64,000 nt of DNA from Apostichopus japonicus. Taxonomy: Eukaryota > Echinodermata > Holothuroidea > Aspidochirotida > Stichopodidae. Each line of letters starts with the position of its first letter. Within the stretch, counting starts at the first letter, position 1. The DNA lies in contig NC_092568.1 of assembly GCF_037975245.1 (NCBI RefSeq), positions 16,761,001 through 16,825,000 on the forward strand, read 5' to 3'. Below are positions 25,201 to 39,900 of this stretch, piece after piece. The position numbers and the translations under genes are program-made. The notes under the pieces are model-generated. The model was not told the DNA's origin. It saw only the letters and a list, made by a program, of their open reading frames with translations, and ran no database searches.

Positions 25201-28200
25201 CCTGACACAGGCAAGTACACACACACACTCACTCCACACGCACACAGACTTCTCTAAAAATAAATGACTGAATTACACCTGGATGCTTTCAGGGGAATGG
25301 TTAGTACCTGGATAAATTTATTGGCCCCTGGGAAAAAATTTACAGACAAGGAGCACAAGGGTGCTTAATAACCTACTGGTAAGAGTTATCGTTCATTACG
25401 ATTCTCACAGGCATGACCAAACAAAACAATTTATTTTTGTCATCTAAAATAAGTAAACAAATATAAAGCCCTTGCCTATTGTGACGACCAAATGGATGGA
25501 AAACCCCTAAAAAAAAAACACTAAAAAAAAGGAACCTTAACCGGCATTATATGAAAGACATGTTACAAGTATGGTACCTATCAATATCCCTTCTTGGGTA
25601 ATCATGTTTACAAGCTAGGCTGTCACTAGTGTTGTGTCGATATCGCCAATATCGGTTTCGGCCGATATCTGGTATTTTCAATCCTGATATCAGCTCGATA
25701 CTGATATTTTTTAACATGACATTTTCAAGGCTAAATATGAAGTAGTTCTAAGCTTGTCATTTAAAAAAAAAAAAACATCTTGTTCCCTCTCGGAGATTAT
25801 TAATTTGTATATATATATCTGTGATGTCATAGTACCACTAGTATCTGAAACCTTACACTACTTACTCTTTGTGTTTCTTTTCATATGTGTATTTTGTATT
25901 ATTTTGTATACCTGTGATGTCATAGTATCACTAGTATCTGAAACCTTACACTACTTACTTTGTGTTTCTTTTCATATGTGTATTTTGTATTATTTTGTAT
26001 ACCTGTGATGTCACTATATCTGAAACCTTACACTTTCTTACTCTTCGTGCTTCTTTTCATATTTTCAAGGTAAGAATGTTAACAGTTGTTGACATTGAAA
26101 CCAATGTTATCAGAAGGTCATGTTTTTAAGGTTCAGTTTTTAGATTCAAACATTTCCAAAAACCCATCATCATTTCTGGAAAGTAGACATTGTAAATACA
26201 TAGATAAAAACAAAGAATTTGAAGCAGCATATGTGGCGTGATGATGTCATATTTGGACTTAAATATATTCAGCATTGTGTGTGATATATCTCCCAAACAT
26301 ACAAAGGTTTTTCTTAGGTCTGTTTGGGGAGATGTTCATGCCAGTTATCTTTATGATGGGGGGGGGTGGGGGGCAGGGTTTGTGTCTCCTTAACACCTTG
26401 TCAACTCTCTCACAAATTTGTCTTGCAGCATTTGAAGTTGTTTATTCTCTAGCCTGTTACTACAATAGGAATATGTGAAAGCAACCGTGGCAGGAATCAT
26501 AAGAACTAGCTTGTGAGAAGTGATGAGAGATGAATCTTTCCCACAGGACATCCCCTGGAGGCTGTCTATTGGGAATGAAACCTTGTCATTTCACCAGGGC
26601 AACCCTAGAATTCCAAGGGAATGAATCTAGGGAATTATAAATATTACATATTTGGATAGCAATTGGCAAAATGTCAATTGAATTTTTGGCTTTTGTTTCA
26701 TTAGCAACATTCCAAAATCCCACAAAGTAAACATCCGGAGTAAACATGCCCAACAATGTCAGCGTAACACTAGAAACCTACAAATTGCCTTTTCTGCAAT
26801 AAAAAAAACATCATAAAAATAGGGCACTAAACTTTCTCAAAGTTTTGAAAAGTACATTCTTTCAAATTATTCCCAGGCGTTGCAAGGCTATGCAATTAAA
26901 TATGCCAGTGTGGATAAATGCTTTGTAGTAAAGTTGAACATCAGCAATTACTTGCTTTGCTAGAATACTCAATAGTTCAGTACTACTTATGACCTTCCTA
27001 CATAAACAAACATTCTGCCAATTCCTTAACTTCCATAGACCATTGCAAAACTGCCAGGGTCTCGTGGACATACATATCAAAGCACAAAATTCATCCATGT
27101 TTTCTTGTTTGGAGCTATTAGCTGTCTGACATTCACATCTATTGACCTCAAATAATCTTTGACTTCAAATAAAAAATAAATGAACTCACTAGGGAGGACA
27201 TATATTCCGAGCATAACATTCTTCCAGGCTTTCCTTTTGGAATTATTGACCTTTGACCTTAACATAAAACATTCTTTTAAGGGCTTACTGTTTCAGATAT
27301 CATATTTACAACTTTACTTCTATTCACTTCAAAGTGACCTTTCTGTACTTTTATGTATGTTGGATCTACATACAACCTTATAAAATTTATCCAGCATAAC
27401 TTTTGGAGTTAATTGACTTTTGTGTTAAATGTATCACTCTATCGACGTCCACCAATGTTTTACAAGCTTCTACTGTTCATCGTGGGATATACACCTACCA
27501 GGCAGCAAACTCAAACCCAACTGCACTTTTCTAAGTAATGGTGCCTAGAAGATGTTTAGACTATGACCTCTGTTGCCCTCATGTGACATTTGACCAACAC
27601 TGATGTTGAACAATAAGGCCCTTATACTTGCCCAAGTTGGCACTGAGTACCAATTATGAAGGGCAACCAAGCTGCCCTTTTCGTATATATACGGAAAACC
27701 TTCCTGGTTTGAGTATTCACAAAATGAAGATACCCATCTCCTATACGTAGAGTTGTTTGTAGGCTAAGGTAGATGATCAGAGTATACATGTATAGGGAGG
27801 GGACAGGTAAGAGAGGAAGGTAAATAAGTTTACGAGGGGCATCACATACACGCACCATCCATACACGCCCACACGTGCACACACAACATCATGACCACAG
27901 TGATTGATTTCACCTTCAATATGGAACCAAAAGTTGTAAACTTCCTGCATTGAAGAGTGAAATTGACATCCTCCAGCATGTTTCACTTCTCCCACCCACA
28001 TATATATGAATTATTAATAAATTTTCTGAACATATAGATCTGCATGACAACAGCAGAGTGAGTGGGAACATCTTGACAAATGGATCAACCAACCATATCT
28101 TTCAGTTAGGAACAAAGATAATGAGATGCGATTTTCACCTGTCAATGGAATTTCCCTTGTCTGCCCTGAAAGGGCCTCATTGCCAGCCACATAGGATAAT

Positions 28201-28659
28201 CCTATATAAAACTAGAGTCAAAGCTTTAATTGTACCCAAAATTCACAGTACTCAAAATTTTGAAAAACAGTTCTACCCCAGGGATTGTAAGGAACCAACC
28301 CAAACTTAATGAATGGTCTGCCATGAACCATTCAAGTAAGGGTGAAGAGAGGGAAACAGGGGAGTTAGCCACTTCAAGTAAGATGGTATTTAGTCTTTAT
28401 TGTCACAAAGAGCAATTGTCTCAAGAAGAACATGTAACATCATTGAACACATCATCAGGAGGTTGTGACCCCAAATGACTGCCCGATTGTCTCTTTGACA
28501 GACCATTCCTTTCATATAATTTGTCATGCAAAGCTGCAATCCATCACAAGCACAAGACCTCCTTCAGTGTCAGAGACTACCAGACTTCTGTATCTCTTAT
28601 GCCAACATGCAATGGTTATGGCACTGTATAAATACAAATATATATATAGATATATACAG

Positions 28660-28713
<54 letters not shown>

Positions 28714-28807
28714 TATATAGACACAAAGGACTTTTTTTTTTCTCATTGTGAATCTGTGACATCATACCTGCTTCCTTCCTTGGAAGTTTCCCCATTTCAT
28801 ACAAAAT

Positions 28808-28877
<70 letters not shown>

Positions 28878-31800
28878 CAGCTACAACAATGCTTAGGATG
28901 AACAAAAACATTACCAAATTGGGGATTCTCCCACCCCCCTTCCCTTCCGCCCTCCTTTCACATCCCGAGGTCAGAGGAGAGTCAAACATGCTTATCCTGT
29001 ACAGTACAGTTCCTGTATCTAAACGATCCCATCCACCAAAACTTCAGGGATACAAAGGCTATACATATTCCGTTGTTTCCACCACAAAGCCTTGATCACC
29101 AGCAGAAAAGCATCTAGGGTAATTTTCCAGGCACTCCTTTTATTGTCACAAACAATAGCATATACCAAAGGCAAATTGTCCACACATTGTTATATACCTC
29201 CTTGACTTGAATTTCACACACAGCTCATTTGCTGACAACAATAGTATTGGCAGAGTGACAGAAGACTAGATACTTTTTTTACACATGCAGTTGTAACACT
29301 AAGCATCCGAGGATGACAGATTACTTAATCAATAACAAGGGATGTTTTTATCTCCACTACTACAGTGTTTACCTTTTATATCTTTGGAAACGGAATGCAC
29401 TGATAGACAATGCCAACTGTATAGAACAATTATCATTTCTCACCAGCACCCTGACAATGGATTATTAGGACAATAGACATTAACTTTCTGTACTGTAGTA
29501 GTACATCTACATGGCAGTGTGAGAATATAATATTTATAGTCTCTCCTGCTCCGATGTACTCAAGAAAGAGTAAGTCCAATGAATTGCACAAAAGGTTAAA
29601 CTATTTTATTAGTTATCGATATTCTTTACATGTAAAGGAGCAACCTTGTGAAATTTCCATTCAATTTCATAAGCCATATTTTGTGATTAAGGTTCATCTG
29701 AATGATTGTGTCCCAAAGTGAACTTAGGGAAGCAAACATACGATATGTCGTACATGTGCACAACCGCCCCCAAGAAAGGCCTTTTTTGTGTGATAAATTT
29801 GAATTTAATTTTCTAGTTTTAACAGTGGATCCACTCATGCTCAATGGTATCATATAAGCATTGTATGAGAGGGATGCAAAGTCGATATGAAAAGTTGAAA
29901 CCAAGTTCAAATGAATAGAGTGGAACATAAAGAAAAACAAAAATGTTTTTCTCAATGTGAATCCGTGACATAATACCTGCTTCCTTCCTTGGAAGTTCCC
30001 TTTTCATACAAAATGTGACAACTTAAAACCAGCCTCAATATCTGGGAATCGCAAGTAGGAAAATATTTGCCATTTTCTCCCCGTAACTTAGATTAGGTTT
30101 CGATTTTTTCACACGCAAAAATTGGTTCTTCCTATGACCTACCCTTTGTTTTATGATTGACAACAGGACACAGGCGACAGAAACCAGAAGCCTATATACA
30201 AGGTGGCTGAAGTCTGTAAACTTCAAAGTTATAGCAGACCTCAACATACTAAACGTTAGTTAACTCATTGAAAGACTTACAGATGGTCCTGACGCTTGAA
30301 GCTCTTTGCACATAGGATACATTTGTGTCTTCTTTCACTGCTGTGGATCAACTTATGCTTAGCCAGTGCACTAGAGCTGCCAAATACTTTTCCACATGTA
30401 GGACACGGCTGCGAGTAGCGATGTCCGAGGGTACCCGTCCTTGGCCGGCCCTTCTTGGGTTTGGATGGTCCATCTCCTGTCAACTGCTGATTATTGTTTC
30501 CTAGAAAGAGCAAAAAACACACTAATTTAGTACCCTATAATTCATGCCAAGAAGATTCGATTCATTACATTTCTTTAACGTGGCCTTATTATATCATGAC
30601 CAGGGCGTTCACTGACTATTAAATCCCATACTAATGTAGCCCATTAACTGCCAAAAAACAATGTATGAGATATTAAATCAAACTTTGGAATTATTTGAAA
30701 TTTGTGTTCTCATCTGGGGACTGGGGATGTCTTATTGTAGTTGGGTCAACTGTGACCCTATTGTCGAGGTGAAGTTTCTCCTTCAACTCTTATGCTCAAC
30801 AGAGCCCTCCCACATCCCACATCCCCACCCCCACATTTTCACCCATCCAAGTACCCATCCTCCTCTCTCGGTCATGTTTTGAAGAGATGCTGAAGAAAGC
30901 AGTACATCAGACAGCACTTAGAAAGATGCGGATTGTGAATAACTGAATTCTCACAGCAGTTGTAAGTCTACATACTGTAACTCACATCTTTCAAAATGAG
31001 ACAAACATGACACACACTACAAATAAAAAACCCCTAAAAAAACCCAAACAATTTTCATTGTTCTGTTGACATTTAAGGACTTCTAATCTTCTGTCTCTGG
31101 GGTGACAAATGTTGAAATGGAAGGAGAATTGTAATGAAATCCCCCAATCAGTGAATGCATGTATGTCTCAACAGTACAGCAAATCTCTGAGCTACCCTAA
31201 CAGAATTGATATATGCCAGTCTACTGCTATTCACTGCGGGTTCATCTAGAGGTGAAGTAGGCAAACTGACAGCTTAAGAGGTCAAACAGGCAGTGATGAG
31301 AAGATGTTGATGATGATAACCCAGTCAGTCAGTCAGTTCAGGTTCAAGAGCTATAAATACCTAGAGACCAAAAACAGACTTACAATTGAACTTCTCGACT
31401 GTTTTTGTAGGGAAGCTGATATTTATTTATGCTTTACTTTCTCAAGTTATGAGTAACATACAATGTTGGCAGTACTATTCTTCTCTCTTACTACTGTTGG
31501 CCCAATGAACCTTCCAAATGAACCTTCCTGTAACAGTTACATTTTAAAAGCAAGTGTCACAACTACTGTGTATAATAAACATCCTAGGTCCTGATTTACC
31601 TTGGCACAACATCATTAAAAAACATTAAAGCATGCCATGGTTTTATTGTAAGTAGGGTGCAGTAAAAACTTCCTGCACTGTACTTTCCAGTACTGTAAGT
31701 AGTGTACAGTAACTAAACTTCCTTTCTAGGAGAAAAACAGACATACACATTTAAACATCCTCTTCCACCTGGAGGGCATCAGCAATGATTCTTTGCAAAA

Positions 31801-34800
31801 CAAAATGGCTGATCACAAGAAGGTACAGTACTGATAGTCAAACATGTCAGTGGAAATCTATCGTTTTTATGGTATTTTCGCAAAATATGACCCCTCTATA
31901 CGAGTAAGCTTTATGGGTTGATTCTGGAAAGCAGACAAGATGCTTTGCAATGTTAAAATCCCTTGACGGTACGATTTCCCTATCTCGATCGTTAGAGAGT
32001 AATAACAATAATGTAATAATTGGACGGTACTATGAAACTTTCCAAGTTACTTATAAATCCTTTGTGATTAATATTACATGATGTGTATCTGGGGCAATGG
32101 TGTATTAACTGAGCACCAAATAAAACCATATATTTATTTGCCTCTTTAACCTTCAAAAGTCTAAAGAGAGGTGTGTAAGTTTGATCAATCCGTGGCAGGC
32201 TTGGCAAAACTGCCAACCAAACGCGAAAAGAGAAAGACAAAAGAGGCAAAGGCAAAAACAAGAGAAAGAGAAGAAAATCATGATGGGAATCATGGGATAT
32301 ATCCCCCACGCCTAGATCTGTTCTGTACATAGTGTTATCTAGATCGTAAAATACCACTGGTCTTTTAACACATGCATGTGCAGTACTACAGTAAGAAACA
32401 GCAAACCTATTTCCTTCAGTTCACCTGTAGATGGTCTAGACACACGAGATCAAGGTCCTTGTAGCTATTAACAGACTGCAATGGAATGTCTAATATGTGC
32501 CCAGGTCACCTAAAATGCCTAGCAACAACTCCAAACAAAACTTTCATGACAACATGTTTTTTTCTTCCAGTGACCCCAGGGGTGGTTTATTTACACACCA
32601 ATGTCCTCTATACATGTATATAAATATATATATATTTTTACCTTTGCCTGGTGAGTCCCAAAGGGTCGAAACCGGTTGTGAAGTGGAATTTTTCTGGTGT
32701 GTTATTCTTTATTGAATATATAAATATAAATATATATTTATAATGTACACAATCACGCTAAATAGGAGTAAATATGATTAAACAGCTAAATAGGAGTAAC
32801 AATATGGAACAATAGATGACTCCCTTGACTAGCTTTGTTCCTTTTTAAGACCTATCTTTTTACCCTAGGCAAAAATTGTTTTAATCACAAGACTTATAAA
32901 ATAAACTCAAAAAAATTAAGCATGTTTTGCATTGCTCCTTTGTTGAGATGGTCAAAATACAATCCATACTGTGCAAGCAACTGAGATGTTTGCAGGATTT
33001 CTCTGACACTCCAACCTAACCAATCTGCTGTCTTTTGAAAATTTGGCCCAAAATTATCATGAAAATAAAAAACAGCCTGGAAAAACAATGGCTATGATTA
33101 CAGCTCACCATTTGTAAGGTTTACATTATTAACCCTACACACAACAGTTGACCTTAGGTTGGCTTTAACACCCCCTATAGTTGCCAACATGTGCATGACA
33201 CCATTTGCATCTTTTGACATATATATGTACAGTACATGAACGAGTTGAGATATAAACTGTGGCACAAGAGCATGCTGTTTCCACCACATGTCATCATCTC
33301 ACAACCAATCGGAAATAGATAAAACCATAAAACAAACAAAAAAGCGATCGAATGCTATCAGCATTTATCATCACTTCTGTTATTTGTGAGAAATTGGATG
33401 ATATAAATCCATCAGTCTGATGATAACTAGAATGCTATTCAAGCAGCAATTTCACGGTTCACTCTTGATAAAATTACACAGAATAATACTACAGTCTGAC
33501 AGATATAGTCCCATGTTACAGAGCACTATGACTGTGTTTTTGGGGTTTTTCTATTTAAAAGTTTATATGATTATTATGATTCACCTTTCCAGGAAACACA
33601 GGGACAACTCTGGCACTGAGGCCTGTCTATTGTTCCTACTGTATACTCACATACAGAGCACATGCAGGTGATCACAAGTACAGGGCAGTCAATTGCAACT
33701 GTACAGCATTATACAGAAAGGGGGTAACTGTACAGCATGATACAGAGAGGGGGCACATGCACCCCCTATGGGGGAGGGGAAGGAAGATGGGCTGATGGCA
33801 GGGAGAGTAAACATACATCATAGCCACCTGAGCTTGTATAGCTAGATTTGAGTGTTTTGTTTCATTGACTAAATGTTCATTTAATGAGAAGGGAATGGGA
33901 GAAAACTATCTCAAGCATGCAATTAATCAGAGCAGAAAAAATAGCACCTGTAATAGCCTGAGTGGCATTTTTAATGAGATATTCCAGTTTAATAAAGAAA
34001 ATATTAAATGTGAATACAACCTTGACAGCTAATTTGTGGATCAACAATTTCCAAAAAATCAATGAAGTCTTTTCTCATTTTTTATCAATTCTTAACTAGT
34101 CTCAAGATTAACATAATTTTGGTTTTCGCATATATACACATAATTTTTGACTAAATATATTAATTGCTACATATGTAATTTTTTACTGTATCATTGCTTA
34201 TATGCAAGCTTGGGTATAAGTTTTCAATATTTTGGATTTTCCTGAAATTGAAATTCAGAGTTCAGGATATAAATTACCTCTAAGCCCCTCACCCCCCATC
34301 CCTTTCTTCTCTCGACCTCACTCTCCTTGGTTGTTTTTTTTTTCTTTCTCTTTCTTTCTATAACAGCGTTGGCCAAGTAACAATATCTTACAGAAAAATG
34401 TAACATAAATGTCATGAACTGCAGTGTAAGAGTTAAAAACAAGTTCATTTTACTCAGTTGCCAAAGAAAGTATATGCTGCAAGCTTGCCAAAGAACCCTT
34501 GATATATCTATGCCAAGGTACACAAGTGTTCAGGTCTGAAAATCATATATGATCATTGAGCCGGTATCATATGCATACTGTACACAGAGAAATTGGCAAG
34601 CACTCGTTATGCAAGTTTGTGACTTTTCACTTGTCGGTTATTAATGTACCTTCAAAGGTATAAAAAAAGAAGTAAAAAAAAAGACAACTTTGGATTCAAA
34701 TACAACAGTACTTACTGTTACAGTACTTACTGTACAGGGTGGGTAATACCTCCATTATACAATCATGATTACCTTTCACTTTATCCTCACAAAGGAAACT

Positions 34801-36933
34801 TGATAAAGTTCTCGGTTGCCTTTGTTCCCCTCCCATTCCCCTCCCTAACCATTCACTGCTGGTTTGACTCCTCGTAGCAATAAAGTAGTAGACAAGGTGC
34901 ATTCCTCAAAACCACAAGTTTTTTAAGCCCACACAAAAAAAAGTACCTAAGATCACCCTTTATTACTAAAGCAAATAAGCTCCAATCCAACACATTCCAG
35001 ACATTTTTTGTTTCCTTTCCTTTCTATTAGGCTAACTATTTTTGATGTGTCTCTACTTTATATTGACTGTTCCACTGAAATAAAAGGACATCTGAATAAA
35101 CTTACAAAAACCAGTGGGCACAACTGGCCGCCCGCCCGACATACTACTTCTCTTTTGTGGAAAAATTGTGCTTTTTCCTGAATGGAATGCCTGCAATGTG
35201 GTCAACAGGATAGAATAAAGAGATGATGTATTTTTTTTCTTTCTTGGAAACTTTAGAAGCACCTGGAAAACCCATACAGTAGTCAAAAGTCAAAACAATG
35301 ATTTGTTTTTCCCTCCAAGGGAAATCATTGCAGTGGTAGGGTATATTTCTAAACTTCAAAAGTTTTATTAGTCCATGGTCAGTCAATATTTAGTCAAAAA
35401 TTTTACAACGTTCATTTGGCGTTCTTCCAAGTTTAATTTGCATAACTAATTAGCACCTCGGGCAAGCTGCAGGTAGATCCTACTAATGATAGTCTACGTT
35501 GTAAGCCTTCACAGATTCGTAGATTTAGAAGAAGAGAGAGGAGGAGGAGGAGGAGGAGGAGGAGGAGGAGGAGGAGGAGGAGGAGGAGGAGGAGGAGGAG
35601 GAGGAGGAGGAGGAGGAGGAGGAGGAGGAGGAGGAGGAGGAGGAGGAGGAGGAGAATATTAGGGAACAGTAGTGATCTGGAAGCTAGTCAACAGAGGTGC
35701 AATTCTAAAATTATGTTAAAATGTCTCTAATTTTCCAAAAAGCTAGCTTGATCAGAGCTTACGAATGGCGGTGCAATTCAAGGGGAGAGAGAGAGGAGTG
35801 AGTGAGAGAATTGAAGTAAATGCAGTTGGTACAGTGAAAGTTTCTTACATGAAAATGGTGCAGTGCAATGGTATCCTTTACAGCAAAGAGAAGCCATCAA
35901 AACCTGAAAACCACACTACCCAAAACAACCACCCTGCTAACATCTACACATGCTGCACCAATTGATAAGATGTCTCTTCAGGCATTAATTACGGTATCAA
36001 AAGAGATTTTTCCTTGTCTTAAAAATACAAACACTGTTGAAAAGTTTGTGCAGGTTTTACAGTATTTATGTATATGGTGAATCCATGGTAAGAAGAATAA
36101 TGTCTTTTTTCACTTAAATCACTCAAAACATCAATTTATTGGTAAATTTTTTATTATTCTTCTTGACAACAGGTTATCTAAGAGTATTCTCTCTTCGTCC
36201 TGAATGAGCCAAATATGACAACTATCCTTGCTGCATATCTTGGATATCTCTCCCGGCCACCCTGTTACTCTTTGTACCCTCTCTGGTCCTACAACTTTCG
36301 CCTTTTGCACGCCCGAAGCTTTCAACTCCCATCCAGCTCCTATCCCCAAGATCGACAACCATTGATAGATTCAAAGGTCATGCTATTAAGCGCATGTTCT
36401 TTTCTAATAGCATTGAATCTTATATATTACTTTAGGTTAATATGTCAGTTTTTGCCTTGTTCGTATTTGCTCGTTTCTAACCGGCCCACGTGTGCATGTT
36501 TGATGTCATCTAGGTATAGATAAAAAGGTGGGCTGTATGAATAACATATTCTATCTAGTTATCTCGACAGCAAATACTGATCTTGTCAAACTTTGTGAAT
36601 GAAGAACTACTGTACTTCTGCCATTATCCGTAACAGTGAGTATCAGAACAAAGTGTTATGGGTCAACGAGCAGCGCCCTGTATATTTCAACGCTTCTGTA
36701 AGGAACCCTACCTGTGTATAGATATGTCCAAGGTCATTAAAAACAATATAGGTTATTTAAATGATGATAATACAGTTTTTTTTTTTCTTTCCTTCCTTCC
36801 TTCCAAGCACCAATTTTAACAAACTGAGAATTTGGGCAATTTTACCAATGTTAAGGTTTTATAAGAATGAATCTATATATGTATATAAATCTCTATATAA
36901 AGGAGCACAAGTAAATATCTCTCTCTCCACCTA

Positions 36934-36964
<31 letters not shown>

Positions 36965-39900
36965 GCCAAACCTTGTGAACTTTTGAGTCATATCAAACAT
37001 TAATCAGTCACAGAGAAAGTCCTACTAATCATCACCTGAGTGAAGACTGGCAGGGACAAAGAGAGGATTACTCAACCTTACTCAGAATCACTCCCGGGAG
37101 AATTACTGATGACTCTGAATCTGAACTTTATTGAAGATCAGCTTCTCAGGTACATGTTTGATTGTATCTCTGTAATATCCTGCTGACCAAGTCATGACAC
37201 ATTTTACACATAATTCAAAATGCCTCAATCAATCTAAGATATCTACATATAGTAAAAAACCATTTCCTTGATCCAAATTTAAAAAGATGGCTACCAAAAA
37301 TAAATTGGAAATGTTTAATATAGGAGATAGGACCCTTTAAACAAGTGAGGTTCACCAAGTAAGTTGTGAGTCTAATATACAGACCCCCTAGGTCGGTTCC
37401 TGAGATGCAATGCAAAAACCAATGGGACTTTATCTGCCTCGAATGACATATTTATATTAATATTGGAATAGTTATAGAAACTTTGCTACCAGTTCATTTT
37501 TGCTCATTATTGTAGGACTATGACATACCAAGACTTCTGCCTAAAGTTATCCGTTAAAGAATTGTTAAATGTTAGAGGAATATACCGTTGGCAGAAAAGT
37601 TGACACTAATATGGACAGAATCATATTCAACACTGTTAGATAAATTCCCAGTCTCAATATCTGATCCCTTACTCAAGATACTCTAAGTGAACCCTACTTT
37701 CGGCTGGGCTGGCCAAACCCTGGGATTCTTCGCTTGAGTGGATCACAGTGCTCTAGGTGGTCTGGTGTTGCTGTAGGGGCAAATGTTCTCCAAAACTGTT
37801 GAATTTCCTATTGTAACATTCTTGTTGATTTATCCTCGAAATCTGATACATTTGGAATGTTTACAGAGAAGCTGCCAACATTCTCTGTATACAAAATGTT
37901 ATCAAAATTCTGTATAAATATTATTTTATTAAAAGTGAGTTTAGATATCATTTAGCAAAACAAATTTTTTCACCTGAATCACTGCAATGACATGACTCAC
38001 TATGCTGTTGCTACAAAAGATATGTATTCACGAAATACCAAAACATTTTGGAAAAATTCATATCTTCATCATACAAAGTACTATGTGGAATGTGATCTTG
38101 ACCTAAAGATGCAGTAAAAGTTTTAGCATATTCATTACCCAATCAACTTCAGTTGCTGGAATGTCCCTTTAAATCCGATACAGATAATCTGTGTACCACA
38201 AAACTCTGTGTACCTCTGACTGGTTACTTAACAAACATTTCTTCCGAGTGGCTTTTTTAATTTTCTAATTTGAAGCGTGGGCTATGTTATCCAACAGACC
38301 GTTTTCTGGTCGCTGAACCATTGCTATGGCAGCCACAACAGTTTTTTGAAAAGTCAACGTAAAACGCAGCTTTTCCAAAATCTGGTTGCCAATTCTGGAC
38401 AACTCTGCCAATTGTAATACTGAGTATTTTTAAAATCAGATTATATAAGTCTAACTATGAGGCCCATTCTCCCTCCCTCTCCCCCCCCCCCCCCCCACCC
38501 AGATGAACATTTCACCAAAGTAATGTTGTTTAGGAACTACTGGTACCCGTTTCTTGCATAGTTATCTGTACACGTTATCTGCCTTGTGGATTTGTACTTG
38601 TAATGGGGGCATATGTTCTTGCACTCGTGCTTAAGGAACATTATTCTGGTACTCATACCCAGGAATCGGGGAATCTTGAATACAGTGCGGAAACTAGTGC
38701 AAAGCTATGTACTTGCACTTGTGCTTAAAGCACCTTCTATCTAGGAACTCCTACCAAGGGAAGAAAAGTCTGTAAGAACAACCTAGACTGTTGTTCCATT
38801 ACTTTGCTGCATTATCTCTCTGGGACACACACACACACACAAACAATACCAGTCTGTGCAATCTGTGGTATTGTGAATATATGCAACTCAATCAATAAAG
38901 TAGGTATCCCTGGATATTTGACAACAATGCACTAGGAACCTGAAGCACTGTTTAAACTATTGTGTGTGAATGGAAGATTTCATTGGGAGGTTCTTCCGCC
39001 ACTGTCCCTTAATTTTGCAAAAGGTTACATGTATCAAATGCATGATTGAGAGTGGTGCAGGCTGATACAGGGCATTCATAAAATCAGATCTACTACAACC
39101 TATAAGTTCTACAACAAACCATTCAATTATCTGAGTGTGATTAAACATGCAATAGAGTCATCAAAGGATAGTTAATAAATTTGAAATTTTTATTTTAAAG
39201 TAATAATAATAATAATCAGCAGTTATTTTTACACCGCTTAAGCGACCAAAATATGAAATGTCATCAGACATTGGGGCCCCAAATAATTTATGACCCATGC
39301 CCCCCCCCCTCCCACATAGCCTTAATCTGGGTTTGCATATGACATTTGACCTCAATCATAAACTACTGAAAAGAAAGGTACTAATTGAGAGTCACATCTA
39401 TCAGATTCACCAAAACTTTCGTTGTTGAATGAATTTGCTTTTCGCATTTGGGCCACTGGTGACTTCAGATGACCTTTGACCTCCAACACAAACGAAGACA
39501 GCTGAGGACCGAATGAGGGGTATGTATGTGTGCGACGTTCACACAAGCTGCATATGATACATGTTAACATATGCTTACAATCTGAAATGTCACATGCACA
39601 CACCCATACACACACCAATGCCATCTGGGAACTAGAAAATATCAGACTACAGGCAGATTAACAAACAGGTTGTAGGATGGTTCACAGTTCCTTCTTTGCT
39701 TTGTTTTTTTCAGTACAATGAAGATAATATAGGTTTTCCACTGAATGTGTGATAAAGACTTGATCATTATTTACTGAAACACTTCTGTACTAAGCTTATA
39801 ACCAGTTCCTTGTCTTGTGTTTGGGAAATCCCCAGCATAAAGCTGACACAATATTTGTGTGTAACATCTTAAAACAATCTTTCCAGAACGCTAAAAATAG

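Larger units (their letters stand above)
24081..30280 (-). other. 6.2 kb intron between finger 2 halves
   Basis: Interrupts the codons of finger 2. It holds the hAT-like terminus, the 92-bp tandem repeat, the dispersed repeat blocks and both TA microsatellites listed separately. No additional exon was recognised; junction phases on both sides match without one. Confidence 0.7.

Noticed and set aside
28465-29095. Long ORFs full of alternating I and Y on both strands
   Set aside because: They are translations of the TA microsatellites.
36131-36523. Possible LINE reverse-transcriptase tail (ERVQR-like, minus; [10 protein letters not shown]-like, plus)
   Set aside because: Short, interrupted and conflicting between strands; no RT motif found.
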